From assembly GCA_963580455.1 (NCBI GenBank), contig OY756972.1:15949001-16013000 (forward strand): a DNA stretch of 64,000 nucleotides. Reading direction: 5' to 3'. Below the pieces are notes generated by a model. That model was not told the origin of the DNA and did not search any database. It saw only the letters and a program-made list of their open reading frames with translations. Within the stretch, counting starts at the first letter, position 1. Every line of letters begins with the position of its first letter. This document shows, piece by piece, positions 32,057 through 45,537 of the stretch. Both the position numbers and the translations under genes were made by a program. This DNA is from Euonymus europaeus (taxonomy: Eukaryota > Streptophyta > Magnoliopsida > Celastrales > Celastraceae).

Positions 32057-32838
32057 GATTTTTATCAATGTTTTTAAATTTGGATTGGTCAACGAACCGG
32101 TGTGATCACCGGTTCCGGTCCGACCGTTCTGACCGGCGCCCGTTTTTTTTTTATTATTTTAATAATTGTCCTTAGAATTGTATCTTTTCTTTCTCTCAGA
32201 TCATCCCAAATATCTTCCTCCTTAAAGTCTCCATGACTCCATCTACCAATGATCTCCACAACACACCACCTTACCTGCAGAACACATCTTACATTCATAT
32301 TTGATCCTTAAATCTGAAATCCTCACATGGGTTCAAGTCCAAAAACAATAAAAAATCAAAATCCCCAAATGGAACACCTTAAAATTCAGAGATTCAAAGA
32401 AACAGATACAAGCAAAAAATCAAAAATTGGAAGAGACAGAGAGAGTTGAAGAGAGAGAGAGATGATGGAAGATGGCAGTGGCGGCCAACATCTCTTCCCC
32501 CTCTTCAAGTGAGCTAAGTTGGAAAGAACGATCTGCTTTGTACGCCCGCCCCCTCTCTCCTGACATTGTGGAAGTTCCCCTTTTGTTTGGTTTCAAGGTT
32601 GAGTTGAATCATCGACCTTGGCTTTCAAGAAATCGTAGTTAACCGAAGTTGAATTTCGGAAAGAATGACGGCCAGAACTTAGAAGAGCAGAGACGGCCAG
32701 AACTTAGAAGAGTTGAGAGAAATTAAGTTTAGCTTTTTCTCTCAACCGATTTCACTGGCTTTTATACAACCAATCGGACCGGACAGGAGGCCGGGTGCCG
32801 GTTAGACCGGTCCGACTTTTAAAACATTGATTTTTATC
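32057..32838. mobile_element. 762-bp non-autonomous DNA element with 10-bp TSD
   Basis: The element at 32067-32828 is flanked by identical GATTTTTATC copies (32057-32066 and 32829-32838). Its ends are imperfect inverted repeats: the left starts AATGTTTTTAAATTTGG, and the right read in reverse starts AATGTTTTAAAAGTCGG. Just inside lie CCGGTCCGACC-type GC-rich words and their complements. It has no transposase. The interior includes a (GA)-rich run at 32436-32462 and a directly repeated GACGGCCAGAACTTAGAAGAG (about 32666-32711). The TSD length suits a MULE-type non-autonomous element better than hAT (8 bp). It sits between the 3' ends of two convergent genes. Confidence 0.75.
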
Positions 32839-33034
32839 AAAGAAGTTGGTCAATAATCTGACAATGATGCACAATCCAACCGAGATGCCACATCGATGGA
32901 ACATCAACTGGGAAATCCCAGGTCACTAGACAAATGGTACTGTTTTTTTCCCTAAACGATTGAACATATAACCACTAGCCATCGAGTTTACGGAACAACA
33001 GATAATACCATAAATTTTGTTCCGATTGTACTAA

Positions 33035-33145
33035 CGAGCACCGGCAAAGACTACAGTACACTAAAGAAATTCATTAGAAATCCTAAAACGAGCACCTGAA
33101 AGGACTACACAGTACACTAAAAATAATTCATTACAAATTCTAACC
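33035..33145. repeat. tandem duplication of about 54 bp in the ankyrin gene 3' flank
   Basis: Units 33035-33088 and 33089-33145 share CGAGCACC, then A(A/G)GACTACA, CAGTACACTAAA and AATTCATTA(G/C)AAAT. They are diverged. No gene is present. Confidence 0.7.
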
Positions 33146-33460
33146 TAGTCAATTAGGGTCCTTTGCAAGACCATAATTTTAGATCTCGAATAAAGTATCT
33201 CACAAGAACCTGTACACAATTCGCAAAACATAGAAGAAAACCGACCCTCATCCAGGTATGAGTAGCCTACAGAAAGATGGATAAAGTTCAGAGCAAGAGA
33301 TAAATCAAAACTGGAAATGGAACAAGGATTGGCAAGTGCCTCTATAACCACATAGGGTACATTTACGACAAAACCTTTACACCGACTCTAACCTGATGAA
33401 AATACTTCAAGACGAAGTACTTACAAATATACAAACTACAACATGACTTCATATCTCACT

Positions 33461-36400
33461 CTATTTGATCTTACCACGAAGTATACCATCCCTTGTGACA
33501 AGTTTAATTCCCCTAACCCACAGTTCAGCAACTTCAAACCCGCCTTTACATACAAAATGCACCTCCTTGTTCTTTGTAGTCAAAATTCGGAATATGCCAG
33601 GTTCATCAGCGTCGCCCTTGCCAAGCCTATTTTTTCTGAAGGATGGGCTTGGTCCCAACTCTGCCTCAGAGCAAATCACATTCCTCCGACTTGAGTTTCC
33701 CCATCGAAGCACCCCCATGCCTCCAATCATTTTGATTTCCTTCGCATGCGGACTTCCCTTTCCACCTTTGGTATGCTTCTCAACATGGGCACCGCCCAAA
33801 ACCAACTTGCGAGCAAGCTCATCTAGTATCACACCTTGTAGATCACCTGTTCCAAAGCGGCCCTTAGCAAGTGAGAGGGCAGTTTCGCCTCTTGCATTCT
33901 TGACGTCACAATGAGCCCCACACAAGACCAAGAGTTCACACACGGACCCATAGCCTTCCCTTGCTGCTAACATTAGCGGAGTGTAGCCATCCCCATCAGG
34001 AACATTAACATTGTAACCTCTGCATGTCAACAACTTGACTGCATCTAAGTCACCACGACGTGCTGCACAGTGCAATGCATAGAACCCTCCAGCACTGCGG
34101 TTCCCCTTTTCGAGGGCATATTCAAGCAAAGCCTTCTCAAACAGATCGCGATTCTGGTTTCGTTCAGAGAAATGAAGAGCAGTTTCACCAGATTTGTTAT
34201 GTAGCTTGACATTGGCCCCTGCATACAACAGTAATCGGAATGCTTCGACATGACCCTTCAAGGCAGCAATCATGACTGGTGAGAAGCCACTATCATCCTG
34301 ATAATCAAGATTAAGTTCTTCCGACTTTATGAGAACTCTCAAGGCCTCAACATCTCCAGCTTGAGCAACAAACATTAGAGTTGAGAAAACAAAAGCATTG
34401 CTGGATTTGGGAATTCTTCCAGCCTTAATTGCATCAAGCAGCGCATGTTGAAAACCAAGAGACCACTGGTTTGCCCCAGCAATTGAACTTGCACATTGAC
34501 CACCTAAATTCACCAAGCCAAAATCAGCCCCAGCCATTGCCAAAACTTTGAGACACTCTTCATGCTTGTATTTCGCACAAATCATCAAAGCTGTTTCACC
34601 AGAACTAGTTCTAGAATCAACATCACAACTTGAATCAAGCAGGGAACCAAGAATCGTAGATGAGCCCAGACGGGCAGCCACGTGAATTGGACGGAATTCA
34701 ATCTTGCTAGATGTTTTAACAGGAGACTCTATATTAGCACCACAATCCAAGAGCACATTTGCTGCCTCCACATTGCCACAAAGAATGGCATGATGTAGAA
34801 GGGTTCTTCCATAGTGAGGTTTGTTCGGTGACTGTTGCTGGAGGAGCATGCGCAATATACCTCCACTTACTTCAAAATACTCCACTGCACACCAGGTAAT
34901 GGGATAAGGCTCAGCCAGTCCAGCACCCACTCGGATTTCTTCGCCCGTAGTTGTATCCCATGACCATGCCCCCAGTCTAACTTCAACATCTGTCCTAGCA
35001 CCAGCCTGTTCACAACATTGGGACCAAGATTAGAGTGTAGGCAGGCATCATGTAAACAATAACTACCTGAAAAGTAAAATTAAAAAAAAATAGAAATATT
35101 GTCTTTGTTTCAGGAGTCGTCTGTAGCACCTATTGTTCAGTAATCTCTACTCAGAAGAGCTGTCTTTTAAGATTTCCATTTAAGGCATAGAAATGTCTAC
35201 CATTGGAATGAAATCCACACGTGATCCAATCAATTTAAGTTGTCACCAACTTCATGAATATAGATTGTGTTGCGAAATAAAGTTTCTCTATAACAACGGC
35301 AATCGTTTACAATCACTTTCAGACATTTTTATAGGCAATTTTTTTATCTTATTAGCAATCATTCAGAAAGGTATACTGACACAAATAAGACAAGTCTGAC
35401 AAGTAACTTACTCTTCTTGTGCATTGTCCTATTTCTTTTGAAGATTAATATGATAATAGAAGTTCATAAAAAAACAGCATGTACAAAGGATTTACCTGTA
35501 GTAGCATACGGACAACAGAAACCTGTCTACTGACAATAGCAGCAACAAGCGCAGTACAATCAACATTTGCGTGCAGAGATGGCTTAGTGGATTGAAGCAA
35601 TGGCCTGTCAGTAGCGTTTGTGTCTACTCCACACTGCCATTAGCATTAAGAAAGAACCATAGTGATTACATGTTAAAACAGCATCAGGGAAAATTGTTGA
35701 TTTTGACTTTTACACAACTCCTTAACAGAAATACAACAAATAAATTCGTTAAATATTCAACAGATACTTCATATGACTACAGTGCGGATTGTATATCTTA
35801 TTTTTAGGAAAGGCAGGGCAGTTCTAGGTATCTCTTTCAAGTTAAACAAATGAAAGGATACTCCATAGAAATTCTGATGTCATAATGTTTTAATACAACA
35901 ATCACCTGGTAAAAGAGAGAGGAAAAAAGAAGAACCAAAAGGCCACGACGAAAACCAAGTTGCATAGACACTCAGTTACATTGGTCAAGTTAGTACTAGG
36001 ACCGAGTTAAAAATCTTGGAACAAAGCATACCAACAGAGTAGCTACAACTCTTCAGTGGTAAAAGCAAAACAATCATGTCATGTTTGTCTCAACAATGAG
36101 GATGTAAAGCGCACATAAATTAGCAAAAATAACAGTTTACCTTCACCAGAGTATCCACCACATCAGCAAAACCTCTGCAGCATGCTGTTACAAGAGCATG
36201 CACAGCGACATGGGGTCGAATCAGATCAGAGCCCAAGAGAAGTTCAACCAGCCTTGCTCTCCCATGACAACTTGCCTCCAGTAGAGCTTCTTCACAAGCT
36301 GGCCGAGATGCCCCAGCTTTCAGTAAGATCTCCAGAATATCTTTTTGGCCCTCCCTAACTGCTGCTGTTGTTGCAAAGCCCCTAAAAAGCTTATGATTCA

Positions 36401-37723
36401 CATCAGCTCGGATGCTCTGTCATCGTTAAAAAAACGCATTAGCAAGATGGATCTAAGACGAAGAATTTCATAAGATAACGACATTTCTTTTACATTTCTC
36501 CCCGGAGCATGTAACTAAGCCTCTTCATTATACACAGAAACCATGCCCATTCGGTAACAAAACAGGGAACAAAATTGACGCAATAGACAAGCCAGTATAT
36601 AACAGTCACCTCAAACATAGATTGAAGTCAATAAAAACAAATGATGAAGGATGATCGATTGTGTATGTGCTGTAATTTAAAATTTAGGCCTGCCGGCTAA
36701 CCATTGGTCAAGATTATACGTCTCTGTGGACCTGTAATGAATCATTCTGTGATGATTCCCTAAACGGCATTGGGGGCCATACAAATTGTGTTTGGAGAGC
36801 AAGAATACAACAACAAGTGCAATGGTATAAAACATCTAAACTCTTCTAAGTATTCTTCAAGAAATAAATGTCAGGTTTTGTATGTTTCAGTTTGACTGCT
36901 GGGAGCTGTAGCAGCAATGAATTATGCTGTATTGCAGGGCAGGAAAATTTCTCACGGCTTCACAAACTAATACTTTTTGTCGTGATTTTGCAAAAGTATA
37001 AATAAAAAAATGGGTAAAAATATTCAGTTCCGTATGAATCACCAAATTCCAATACAAAAATCACTCAAATATATAGCAAATTGCGTTTGAAACGCTTAAA
37101 AGACAATAAAACGAACAACCTGGTTGCAAAAGATTTCAATCGCAAATTCAATAAAAAAAAATAGTGTAAGAGAATCAGAGCAAGAAACATTGTCTAGTTC
37201 TTCAAATCAGCATAAAATGCTCCGAACTCATGTTGAATATCAAGGATGTGAAAAAAGTTGAATTGATTTCGACTAAAATTAACAAATCCAGTAAAAGGGA
37301 CAAGTCTCCAAACAGTTCAAGATTCCCGCAGAATTTTTTTTAAAAATCGCAACAAAGTGACAATGCAAATGAAACAGTTCAAATCTCGACTAGAAAATAA
37401 CTAAAGAGATTCACTGGCATTACCAGCAACTTCTTCACGAGAGCCACATTTCCACCGTTAACGGCGAGAAACAGAGCCGTAACGTCTGTCTTGAACTCCT
37501 CATACTCAACTCGGACTACACTCGCCGATTCGTCTCGTAGAACCACCTCGCTATTCCTGATTTTCAAGCAAACAGCGCCAACGAAGTTCACGTCGAGGAA
37601 CGGATCCGCAATGCACTTCATTGCCGATGTAAGATCACCGGAAAGGCATGCTTCTAGAAGTCTCTGAGACACCTCGGCCTCGTAGTCCACCGGAACCACC
37701 TGCTTGCCGGAAAAAACCGTCAT
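33461..37723 (-). CDS. ankyrin-repeat protein, 4 exons, 752 aa
   Basis: Exons on the - strand are 37723-37424 (300 bp), 36416-36141 (276), 35633-35496 (138) and 35005-33461 (1545). All junctions are phase 0 with GT-AG borders and the join is open to the stop at 33463-33461. Ankyrin repeats run from about residue 90 to 610. Examples are LLKAGASRPACEEALLEASC, GRTLLHHAILCGNVEAANVL, SGETALMICAKYKHEECLKV, DSGFSPVMIAALKGHVEAF, SGETALHFSERN, and DGYTPLMLAAREGYGSVCEL with LLVLCGAHCDVKNARGETAL. The C-terminus (about 640-752) is basic, with a compact beta-rich-looking segment (PGIFRILTTKNKEVHFVCKG) that resembles a PH-like fold. No membrane helix is visible, so a cytosolic or nuclear scaffold is likely. 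This looks like the plant ankyrin-3-like family, for which I know no firm function. It is convergent with MTERF5. Confidence 0.92.
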
Positions 37724-37935
37724 CCTCTCCCACGGTACAACTGTAAATCCCGGGCACTGCCAAAACTGTCACTGCAATGCAACTTCAGGTATAGTATCGC
37801 ATGCGTTGATCCCACCTGTTTGGCTTCTGAGATTCGATTCGATTCGATTCTCTGGAGAGAGAGAGAGAGAGAGAGGAAACTCGAAAGAAGTGAGCGCCAG
37901 AGACAAACAGACATGAGCTACTGCATGTCGTATTG
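37724..37935 (-). promoter_or_regulatory. ankyrin gene 5' leader and proximal promoter
   Basis: Upstream of the ATG at 37723 lie a fourfold GATTC repeat (37831-37850) and a (GA)10 run (37855-37875), which read as a pyrimidine-rich (TC)n tract on the gene's strand. TC-rich leaders are common in plant genes. The transcription start is not determined. Confidence 0.5.
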
Positions 37936-37959
37936 TTTATTATATATTGTGTTTGGTTT

Positions 37960-37995
37960 AACTTTTAACCAGGGTTATAACCGTGGTTAAAAGTT
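37960..37995. repeat. 36-bp nested palindrome in the ankyrin gene promoter
   Basis: The 12-bp arms AACTTTTAACCA and TGGTTAAAAGTT are exact reverse complements. The 12-bp centre contains the perfect 10-bp palindrome GGTTATAACC. GGTTAA-type words are GT elements in plant promoters. The site is about 240 bp upstream of the ATG at 37723. Confidence 0.8.
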
Positions 37996-37999
37996 CTTA

Positions 38000-40900
38000 C
38001 CAATGTTAGGGTTAAGTGCTAGGGAAGTCATTGTACTTTGAATAAAAAGTCATTAAAAACGATTTTGGAATTTGTTTGTTCTGTGTTTGTAAATTATTTT
38101 CTTTTTTATGTTCTGTTTGTTTTGAGAGAAATTAACTTGGGCAACCACAATACGCAACTGTTAATGGCCTATTAGATTTTAAAAATGATATTATATCTAT
38201 ATCATAAAAATACAACTCTCAATATAGTCAAATTAGCATAACACATATTTCAATACTGTAACATTAGCAAAACACATCTCTCAATACAAAACCATTATCC
38301 AACCCAAAAACTTTTTTATCCTTCATACTATCCCTATCAAATTTACACAGATTCGATCCTATCTTTATTACAAAAGCTCAAGCCACATAATCATCCACAT
38401 AATTAAAAAACATATCTCAATACAACCATATCAACAAAATATATTTTTCAATACAGCCACATCAACAACTAATGACTTATTATCTTTGGCACAATTACAG
38501 CCACATCAACAACTAATGACTCATTATCTTTGGCACCATTGTGGTTGCCGATCGAAAAATAAAATAGTCATTTTAGCGTTTTTTATATTTTTTGGACTTT
38601 AAAGTCTCGCTTTTTGAGAAGTGATATCCCTTCATGCAATATTCCATTTAAAAAAGTCTGACGTGGAGTGTATTCTGTGACATGACATTTTAAAAGGGTA
38701 AAAATATAAATTATGTGTATAATCTAAACTTGACAAACAAAGATGAATATGGGCATTTAGGGCGAGTTCCACAGTAAACTTGCTCAACTTAAACGAAACT
38801 CAGGTTGGAAAAGAAATGCAAGGACAGGAGCGCCTAGAGGAAGAGATCAATCTCAGTGGTACTCTTGTAGCAATTACCTTATTATTAGAGAAAGGGGAGC
38901 TTCTCATTATAAAAGGAACAACCTGGATAGCGGTCTTTCATGACCAATTAAGATGAATCTTTTGGTGAGATGTGGGTATTCTTATAGCGTTGTTCTTTTT
39001 TGGGGAAGAGTGGGTGGGGTGGGAGGTATTCTTGTAGCATAGATGTTGGTGGGAAAACACATGAACGAAGAAGTGTATAAAGGAACACATAGTTAAGGGG
39101 TGAAGTCAGGGCATAATGCTAGGGTCGTAATTAGTGGTTGATCGTGAAGAGTTGAATTTATTTGAGTCGACACAATTAAGATAGTGGAGGTTCAAGGGTA
39201 GCGCCCTTAATTTTTTAATTTTTGTATGTTATTTATATAACACAAAAATATATAATCACTAGTAAACTTACCTTTTATTCAATCACATTGACTTATAGTT
39301 TGACATAAAAAGTGATCAATTTTAATTACAGTAGTAAGACGAAGCCTTATAAAATCAAAATAAAATAATTAATCAATAAATAATATCTCCATCAAATATC
39401 TTTGATCCAAGGGAAAATATCAAAATATATTTGTTGAAATTGAAATGAAATAATAGAGAAAGTCACATGTTTTCATTGGTTGGTCAATTTTGTTCATCTT
39501 GAATCAATGTTGTTTATTTTGGGTCAATCATGAATAAACCAAGCGAAAATTCAATTGGACTTGAAGACACAAACATTCAAAAGCAAAGAATGACTAAAAA
39601 GAGTTTTTTTTCCTTCAATTTTATAGGGTCTAAATTAAAAATTAAGGAGGGCCTTTTTGTTAATTTACATATAATTAGGCTTGATTGAAATTTTTGAGAG
39701 GGGTCAGCTATAAGTGGCTTAGCCACTGCACATAGTAACAATCGATGAAAGAATAGCTTTCAAAATTTTCTTTATCAATTACCGATTACCATAACATGAT
39801 TATTGTTTAGCTATTACTAGATTAACGCATCATGAGATCGTTCTGGATTGATTTTTAATTAACCAAGAATAAAGGAATGGGTTGGTAGGGTTGATTCAAA
39901 GCTCAAATTAAAATCAAAACTATAGAGAGAATTAGAGTCGACTCCAATTGGTGTCTCAACATTGGAGAAAAGAAATACACACCTTAGTGTGTGTGTGGGG
40001 GATTATCCAACCTAAGATTTTCTACCTAAGCTGACCGGCTCACACCTCTTCTCCAATTAGGATTCTCCAACACTAGTTAGGTTTTGCTAATTCACTTTAA
40101 CTACATAGCTGTTACCCTACCAAAAAAAAGATTTCAAGATCTTGAAAACATGTGGATAAACTAATAGACCGTACACTATCTAACCATAAAAGCTGGATCT
40201 AGTGATAGCATGGCCCCATAGTTGTAAAACATATAATATCAATGTCTCTCAAGTTTTAAGGTAATATATAATCACCGTCAAGCGCAATGCAAAATAGTCA
40301 AGCGTAATACAAAATAGAAGATACAATGAATCTATTACTAAAATTAATTATATAGGTTGTGTAAATAGACTCTCCCCTGATAAGTTCCAACGTCTTTCCC
40401 CTACTCGCGACATTGGCCATCATCCTCGGATCCCTATGGCCGTTCGATCAGCGTCATCTCCTTGACCCTCCATCGTCGGATATTCTTTATGGTTATGTTG
40501 TATCTCTTCTATTCGAACAGTTTTTCCATTTTCGGATCTTGTTCACACAAATTTGTTCACGCGTTGGGTTTCCTTCTCAAATCAATAATTGAGCGTTTGA
40601 TGCATCTTTGATCTATTCTCTGTGACGCGTTAGTGATTGGGGACGAACTCCAGTTTCATCTTGTTACTGTATGACGATCAAAATATTTCATTTTGAAAAT
40701 ATTAAATATGTTTAAGAGTAAGCATCATCCTAAGTGAATAATGTCCATGATTTTGAATTCTCACGGCCAAGTGGAGTGGACACGCTTTGACTACAACAAA
40801 TGCCAACCATGTTTCTGATAAGGAGAAATTTTGGTTCTTATAACATTGAATGAATAGATACAGATGCATCCTAATTCAATAATTCTCGTTGGAGTGTATA

Positions 40901-42424
40901 TACATAGAATTGTTTTCTAATGCGACATGATATATATATATATATATGACCACCCTGTTTTCTAAAGTGTACTATTGTGTTTGGTAGATTAAGAGACTAC
41001 ACGTCTTAGGTATTCTCAATTACTATAGTCAAGAACTCGCGCGATGAGCAATACAATCTCATAAATCTATATATACAATATTTAAAATTGAAATGTTTAT
41101 AGATTAATAGGCAGAAACGATAAAAAAAATTTCCTAAAAAATCAATGCGATTTGTATGATAATTTTATTTAAACTCTATAAATATTATTAAATTGATTAT
41201 AATTATATTATTATGACATATAAACACACATATATATTGAAATACACAGTTATCATCTAGACTGGTTGTTGAAGTTTGAGTTTAAAACAATACTTTTAGA
41301 CTTTAGTTGTATTCTTATCGATCTACAACACTTGCATGAATAATGTATTGATAATTAAACCTAAAATTACTATATATTCATTTTTCCTTATCATTGTTAA
41401 TGGTTAGAGTTTCCATTGAATTATTATTGAATATTTTAATATTATCTTATTTAGAGGAAAAAAAATTATAATATTGAATTTTTTTTTTATTAAGTCTAAT
41501 ATAGTGTGCGCGTGTGTGTGTCTATATATATATATATATATGTAGTGTTATATTTTAGAGTGATATAATCTTTTAAAAAAAAACTAAATGCATATATAAT
41601 TTAGAGTCCTGTAATGACGACTACAGGGCTCCTCATCCCCCCAAAATGTCAAAAAATAGTCAGAAGTGGATAATTCATCATGGCCAACTCTATCACCGGA
41701 GCAGGTTTGCATGGGTGGAGAATTTTAAATCTGACTAGAAAATCTTTGGTATAATTATATAAGAGTGTTCAAAGTTTTGACTGAATCGAAAAATGGTTGA
41801 AGGTTACATAAATTAATGGTTGCAAGTGATCAGATGCCCATAACTTGGAATCTTGTCCCCAAATTCATTGAAAGCTAGCAACACGAATTGATGGGAGTTA
41901 AAGCAACTGCCATTGCTTATTTATTTCCTAATATGTTTTAATGGTTGCGAGGGTGCAATTCGAGTCACCCTTATAAAATGGAAAAGTACAATTCTTAATG
42001 TTTTCTGTTTGATTTGTTCGAGCACCACATTAATTTATTTAGTTTAGATTTGAAGGCTTGGCTGTAGGTTTCTGTGTCAAAAAAAAAAAAAAAAAAAAAA
42101 ACAAACAAAGTTCTCGAGAGTTGGGTCTCCAAACCAGTCAATGAAGGTTGCATTAAGATATTCAAAATGTGTCTGAAACTCGTTTAAATAAAGATTAATT
42201 TTCATGTGAGGTATGTGGCTCAACATGTCATGCTGAAAATTGGGCAAAGGAGGTCTCAGATTAGCATTCTGGGTATTGGTGTCCAGGCAGTGCATTCAGG
42301 TGAAGTTGTCAGTGGATGATTTAGGAGTCAGTGTTCAAGAGTATATACAATTGTAATTGTTTGGACACTCTCAGTACTTTAAGTTTCTGGACACCTACAT
42401 GATTTTTGCATATTGAAGTGCGAA
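38000..42424. other. gene-poor AT-rich intergenic DNA
   Basis: No supported coding region. It contains a 44-bp tandem duplication (38453-38540), AT microsatellites (about 40930-40948 and 41522-41542), a homopolymer A run of about 24 bases (42080-42103), and a slightly GC-richer patch at 40375-40680 of unknown nature. TE relics are likely but too decayed for me to classify. Confidence 0.6.
38453..38540. repeat. 44-bp tandem duplication
   Basis: Units 38453-38496 and 38497-38540 both read ACAGCCACATCAACAACTAA, then TGAC(T)TATTATCTTTGGCAC-like sequence, differing at only two positions by eye. Confidence 0.9.
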
Positions 42425-45400
42425 AAACAGAATAGAAAATGGAGTTTTCATTTTAGGTTTTTTAGAGAACACGACAGAAAAAGAAAGAGAGAAAGAGAGG
42501 GCTGTCCAAAGGAGTTCTATCTTGTAATATTCTTCTTGTAATCTCTCCCAAAGATCCTAGTGAATGATATGACTGTTAGATGTAGGTTCTCGAATTGAGG
42601 CCAACCAAGCTAGGTAAATCTTGTTGTGTTATTTATACTTCTTGCTATGTTGGGATTATCTCTGTATTGATTTGGAAACATGATGTTATTCAGATAAAAT
42701 TGTTCTTGATGTTATTTTATACAGGAGTTGCGATTGGAACGAAATCTTGAGGATAACACTCTAGTAGATGATTGCTTTGATAGACTGGTAGACTCGAGAT
42801 TTTCTTCTAGTTAGAATTCCCTCGTTAATTATAGTGATGTTTGATCTTGTTTATTTTTTGCATTATTTTTATTGTAAGTTGACTTAACCTATTTGATGAG
42901 AGACACCGACTTCTCATGCTATTTTCTATTATTGTTTGATGTCCTTATTTGGTCTGGATTGACTGCTTTAGATAAGTCATATATATGCTTGTATAATTCT
43001 CTTTATTTGGCCACACTTCAACACCATAAACTATTGAAAGTGGAGTCCCAAAATCATCGGTTTGTGGACAGTTCTAAAAAGATCGAGACACATGAAAATT
43101 TATTTTTAAGAAGAATTCGGAAAGGAAATAAAAAGAAGAAGAAGACCTAAGTAGCATGTTAGGCCTAACAAAAAATAAATTATATTAATTTTTTCTGAAG
43201 TTTTGATTAATATAAATCCTTCATAAAATTTGTTAACAAGTCCGTTTTAATCCTAAATATATATTATTAAGTGAGACGACCCATATCCAAAATTTTGAGG
43301 ACGAATTTCTTTCTTTTTCTATATTTTTTTTCACGCTTAAGTTTTGAGTGACATTTAGGTTTTTGGACTTTCAAATTTAAGTTAGATTTTTTTGAGCCTT
43401 TTGGACTCAAATATTTAATTTAAGTTATTTTGGACATTGAAGGGGGCATTAGCCCTTGGGGCTAGGGTTGCATTATTATTATATTATATAATTTGCAGAT
43501 ATTGTAAATAAAATAAACTTTATTTAATATTTTCTTTCTTTCTCTCTCCTCTCCCTCTCCTCGACATCTATGTTGAAGTCACTTGCCAGCACAGATCTTC
43601 GTCGTCCGGCGACCATTTGCGATCCAGTACAAAACCCGACCAATCTCGTCTCGTTTAGTCAACTATAGCTACTGAAATCTGGCTTCAAAACTTGCAGTCA
43701 CCGTGGAGAAAAACGACTCGATTCGGCCACCACAGCCAACGCCGACGACATCCACCACCTCCATTGGACTCACTGGACTGAGGAGCATTTGACCCACTTG
43801 TTTCCCAGTCAAATCAGCCACCGGATGGCCGTGACCCGGTGTTGACCCGATTTGGTTGAATTTGAGTTTAATTTTGATGAATTTCATTTTAAAGAATTTC
43901 AGATGAATTTCAATTTCATGTTTTTGGTAACAAAAAAGAGTCAAAAAAACACAAAACAAATGAATTTTCAACACGCTTTTAATTATTAAAAGTGTTTTGA
44001 AAACACTAACTCAATATCACTTCTAAAAACTAAAAAAGAAAACAACTTCAAATACACTCTTATTTTTTTTAAAGGGGACAGCTAGTTCCGTCTTTATCCA
44101 TGAAGAATAAAGTCGTATAAACCCAACGTATTCACATGAAGTCTATAAATGAAAAGAGAGCCATAACATACTTAGTAGCAAGAGAGGTGAATTTTTCTAA
44201 CAGAATCTAAGTTTGATTTGTGGCATCAAGAGACCATAACTTAAAATCCAGATCCACCAAACAAGAAGGTAGATCGCAATTGGCAAAACAAAATGATTGA
44301 TTTGTAAATTTTGAACTGAAAAGAGTAACCTGGACCACAACTATATTAGACGCAATTGTCAAATGATGCTCAATCTAAGTGACCCAAAAAGAAAAGAAAG
44401 AAAGCAGAAAAAGAAAGCAATTAATTACTTCGTTTTCAAATTAAAAGTGAGAGCCTGCCTCACAACATAGACCATCATCATTGCAACTTAAATTGCTTTT
44501 GCGCCAAGGTTTCCAATTTCTTTTCTTACCAAAACGCAATTCCAATTTTGAATCTTATAATTGGATTGGGTTGCCAATTTTGTCTACAATTCAAAAAAGC
44601 ACTACAACTACAACCAACCATGCATGGCAATATATAATCATCTCACTTGTAAACTTAGGAAATGGCCCACTCCAACACTAACCCCCACTCAAATTAGTCT
44701 CCAAATTGCTTGTGTTTCAAAGTTTCCTAACTTAAGCAAAAAATAACAATAATTATTCTCATAACAGATAGTCTAATCTATTGGTCTATGAATTTGATTA
44801 CTTTAATGTCATCATCGTAATCATTTAGTTAAGGTTGAACTCAGTGCATGGAAATCGCGTTTGGTTCTATTTGTGTAAACAAATTCAATTCAAACACATC
44901 AAAATCATATTCTTTATTCTAACGCAAAATGAGAGGAGCTGAGCTGAACATTTGCTTATACTACTCAATTAATGTTCATGTTACAGTGTGTTTTTTTTTC
45001 CTGTTTCTTTTGGAATAAATATGTACATTTTCAAATAATTCTGATATTGGCAATGACAATTTAATGAAGATACGTACACATTTCGTTGAAAATATGAACA
45101 TTAAAGGATAATACTGCTTGTATCACCATAATTTCTCATTCTGGATACCTAAATGAAGATCACAATAATAATAATGATACTAAAAACTCTACTATATTTA
45201 CACAACTTAAATACTATCAATCTCTTAGAATTATATAGAATCTCTTCTTGTTTTTTTAGTTCTTGTTTCTAATGTCTTATGTATATAATCCATTAGCAAA
45301 AAAAATTGTGTGTCAGCGTATACGCTGGCTTATACTCTGTCATTCATACTCTCAGACACTGTCAGCTTTTATGTTTTACGATAGCTTGTACTCTATGAGA

Positions 45401-45537
45401 CATACACTCAATCCAAACAGACTAATATCATTTTGGTTAATGGTTCATGTAAGGGTCAAAACTAATCAAGCCCAACTCAAGTATATAATGAGATTATATT
45501 TATTGACCAAGAAAAACAAAAATGAGATATGGGCCAG
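42425..45537. other. intergenic DNA with probable LTR relics
   Basis: Around 42480-42690 the sequence (TCTTGTAATCTCTCCCAAAG, then GTTAGATGTAGGTTCTCGA, then GTAAATCTTGTTGTG) resembles the U5 part of copia LTRs. At 43270-43320 GACGACCCATATCCAAAATT followed by TTGAGGACGAATTT resembles a gypsy LTR or pre-LTR segment. Both are isolated and partial. No gene is supported. The short reading frames here look random. Confidence 0.35.
45314..45327. repeat. perfect 14-bp palindrome
   Basis: CAGCGTATACGCTG equals its own reverse complement. It lies in intergenic DNA about 220 bp before the LINE relic. It could be chance. Confidence 0.6.

Noticed and set aside
42080..42103. A run of about 24 A as a retroposon poly(A) tail
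   Set aside because: No LINE, SINE or processed gene sequence is recognisable upstream and no target duplication is seen, so it is listed only as a simple repeat.
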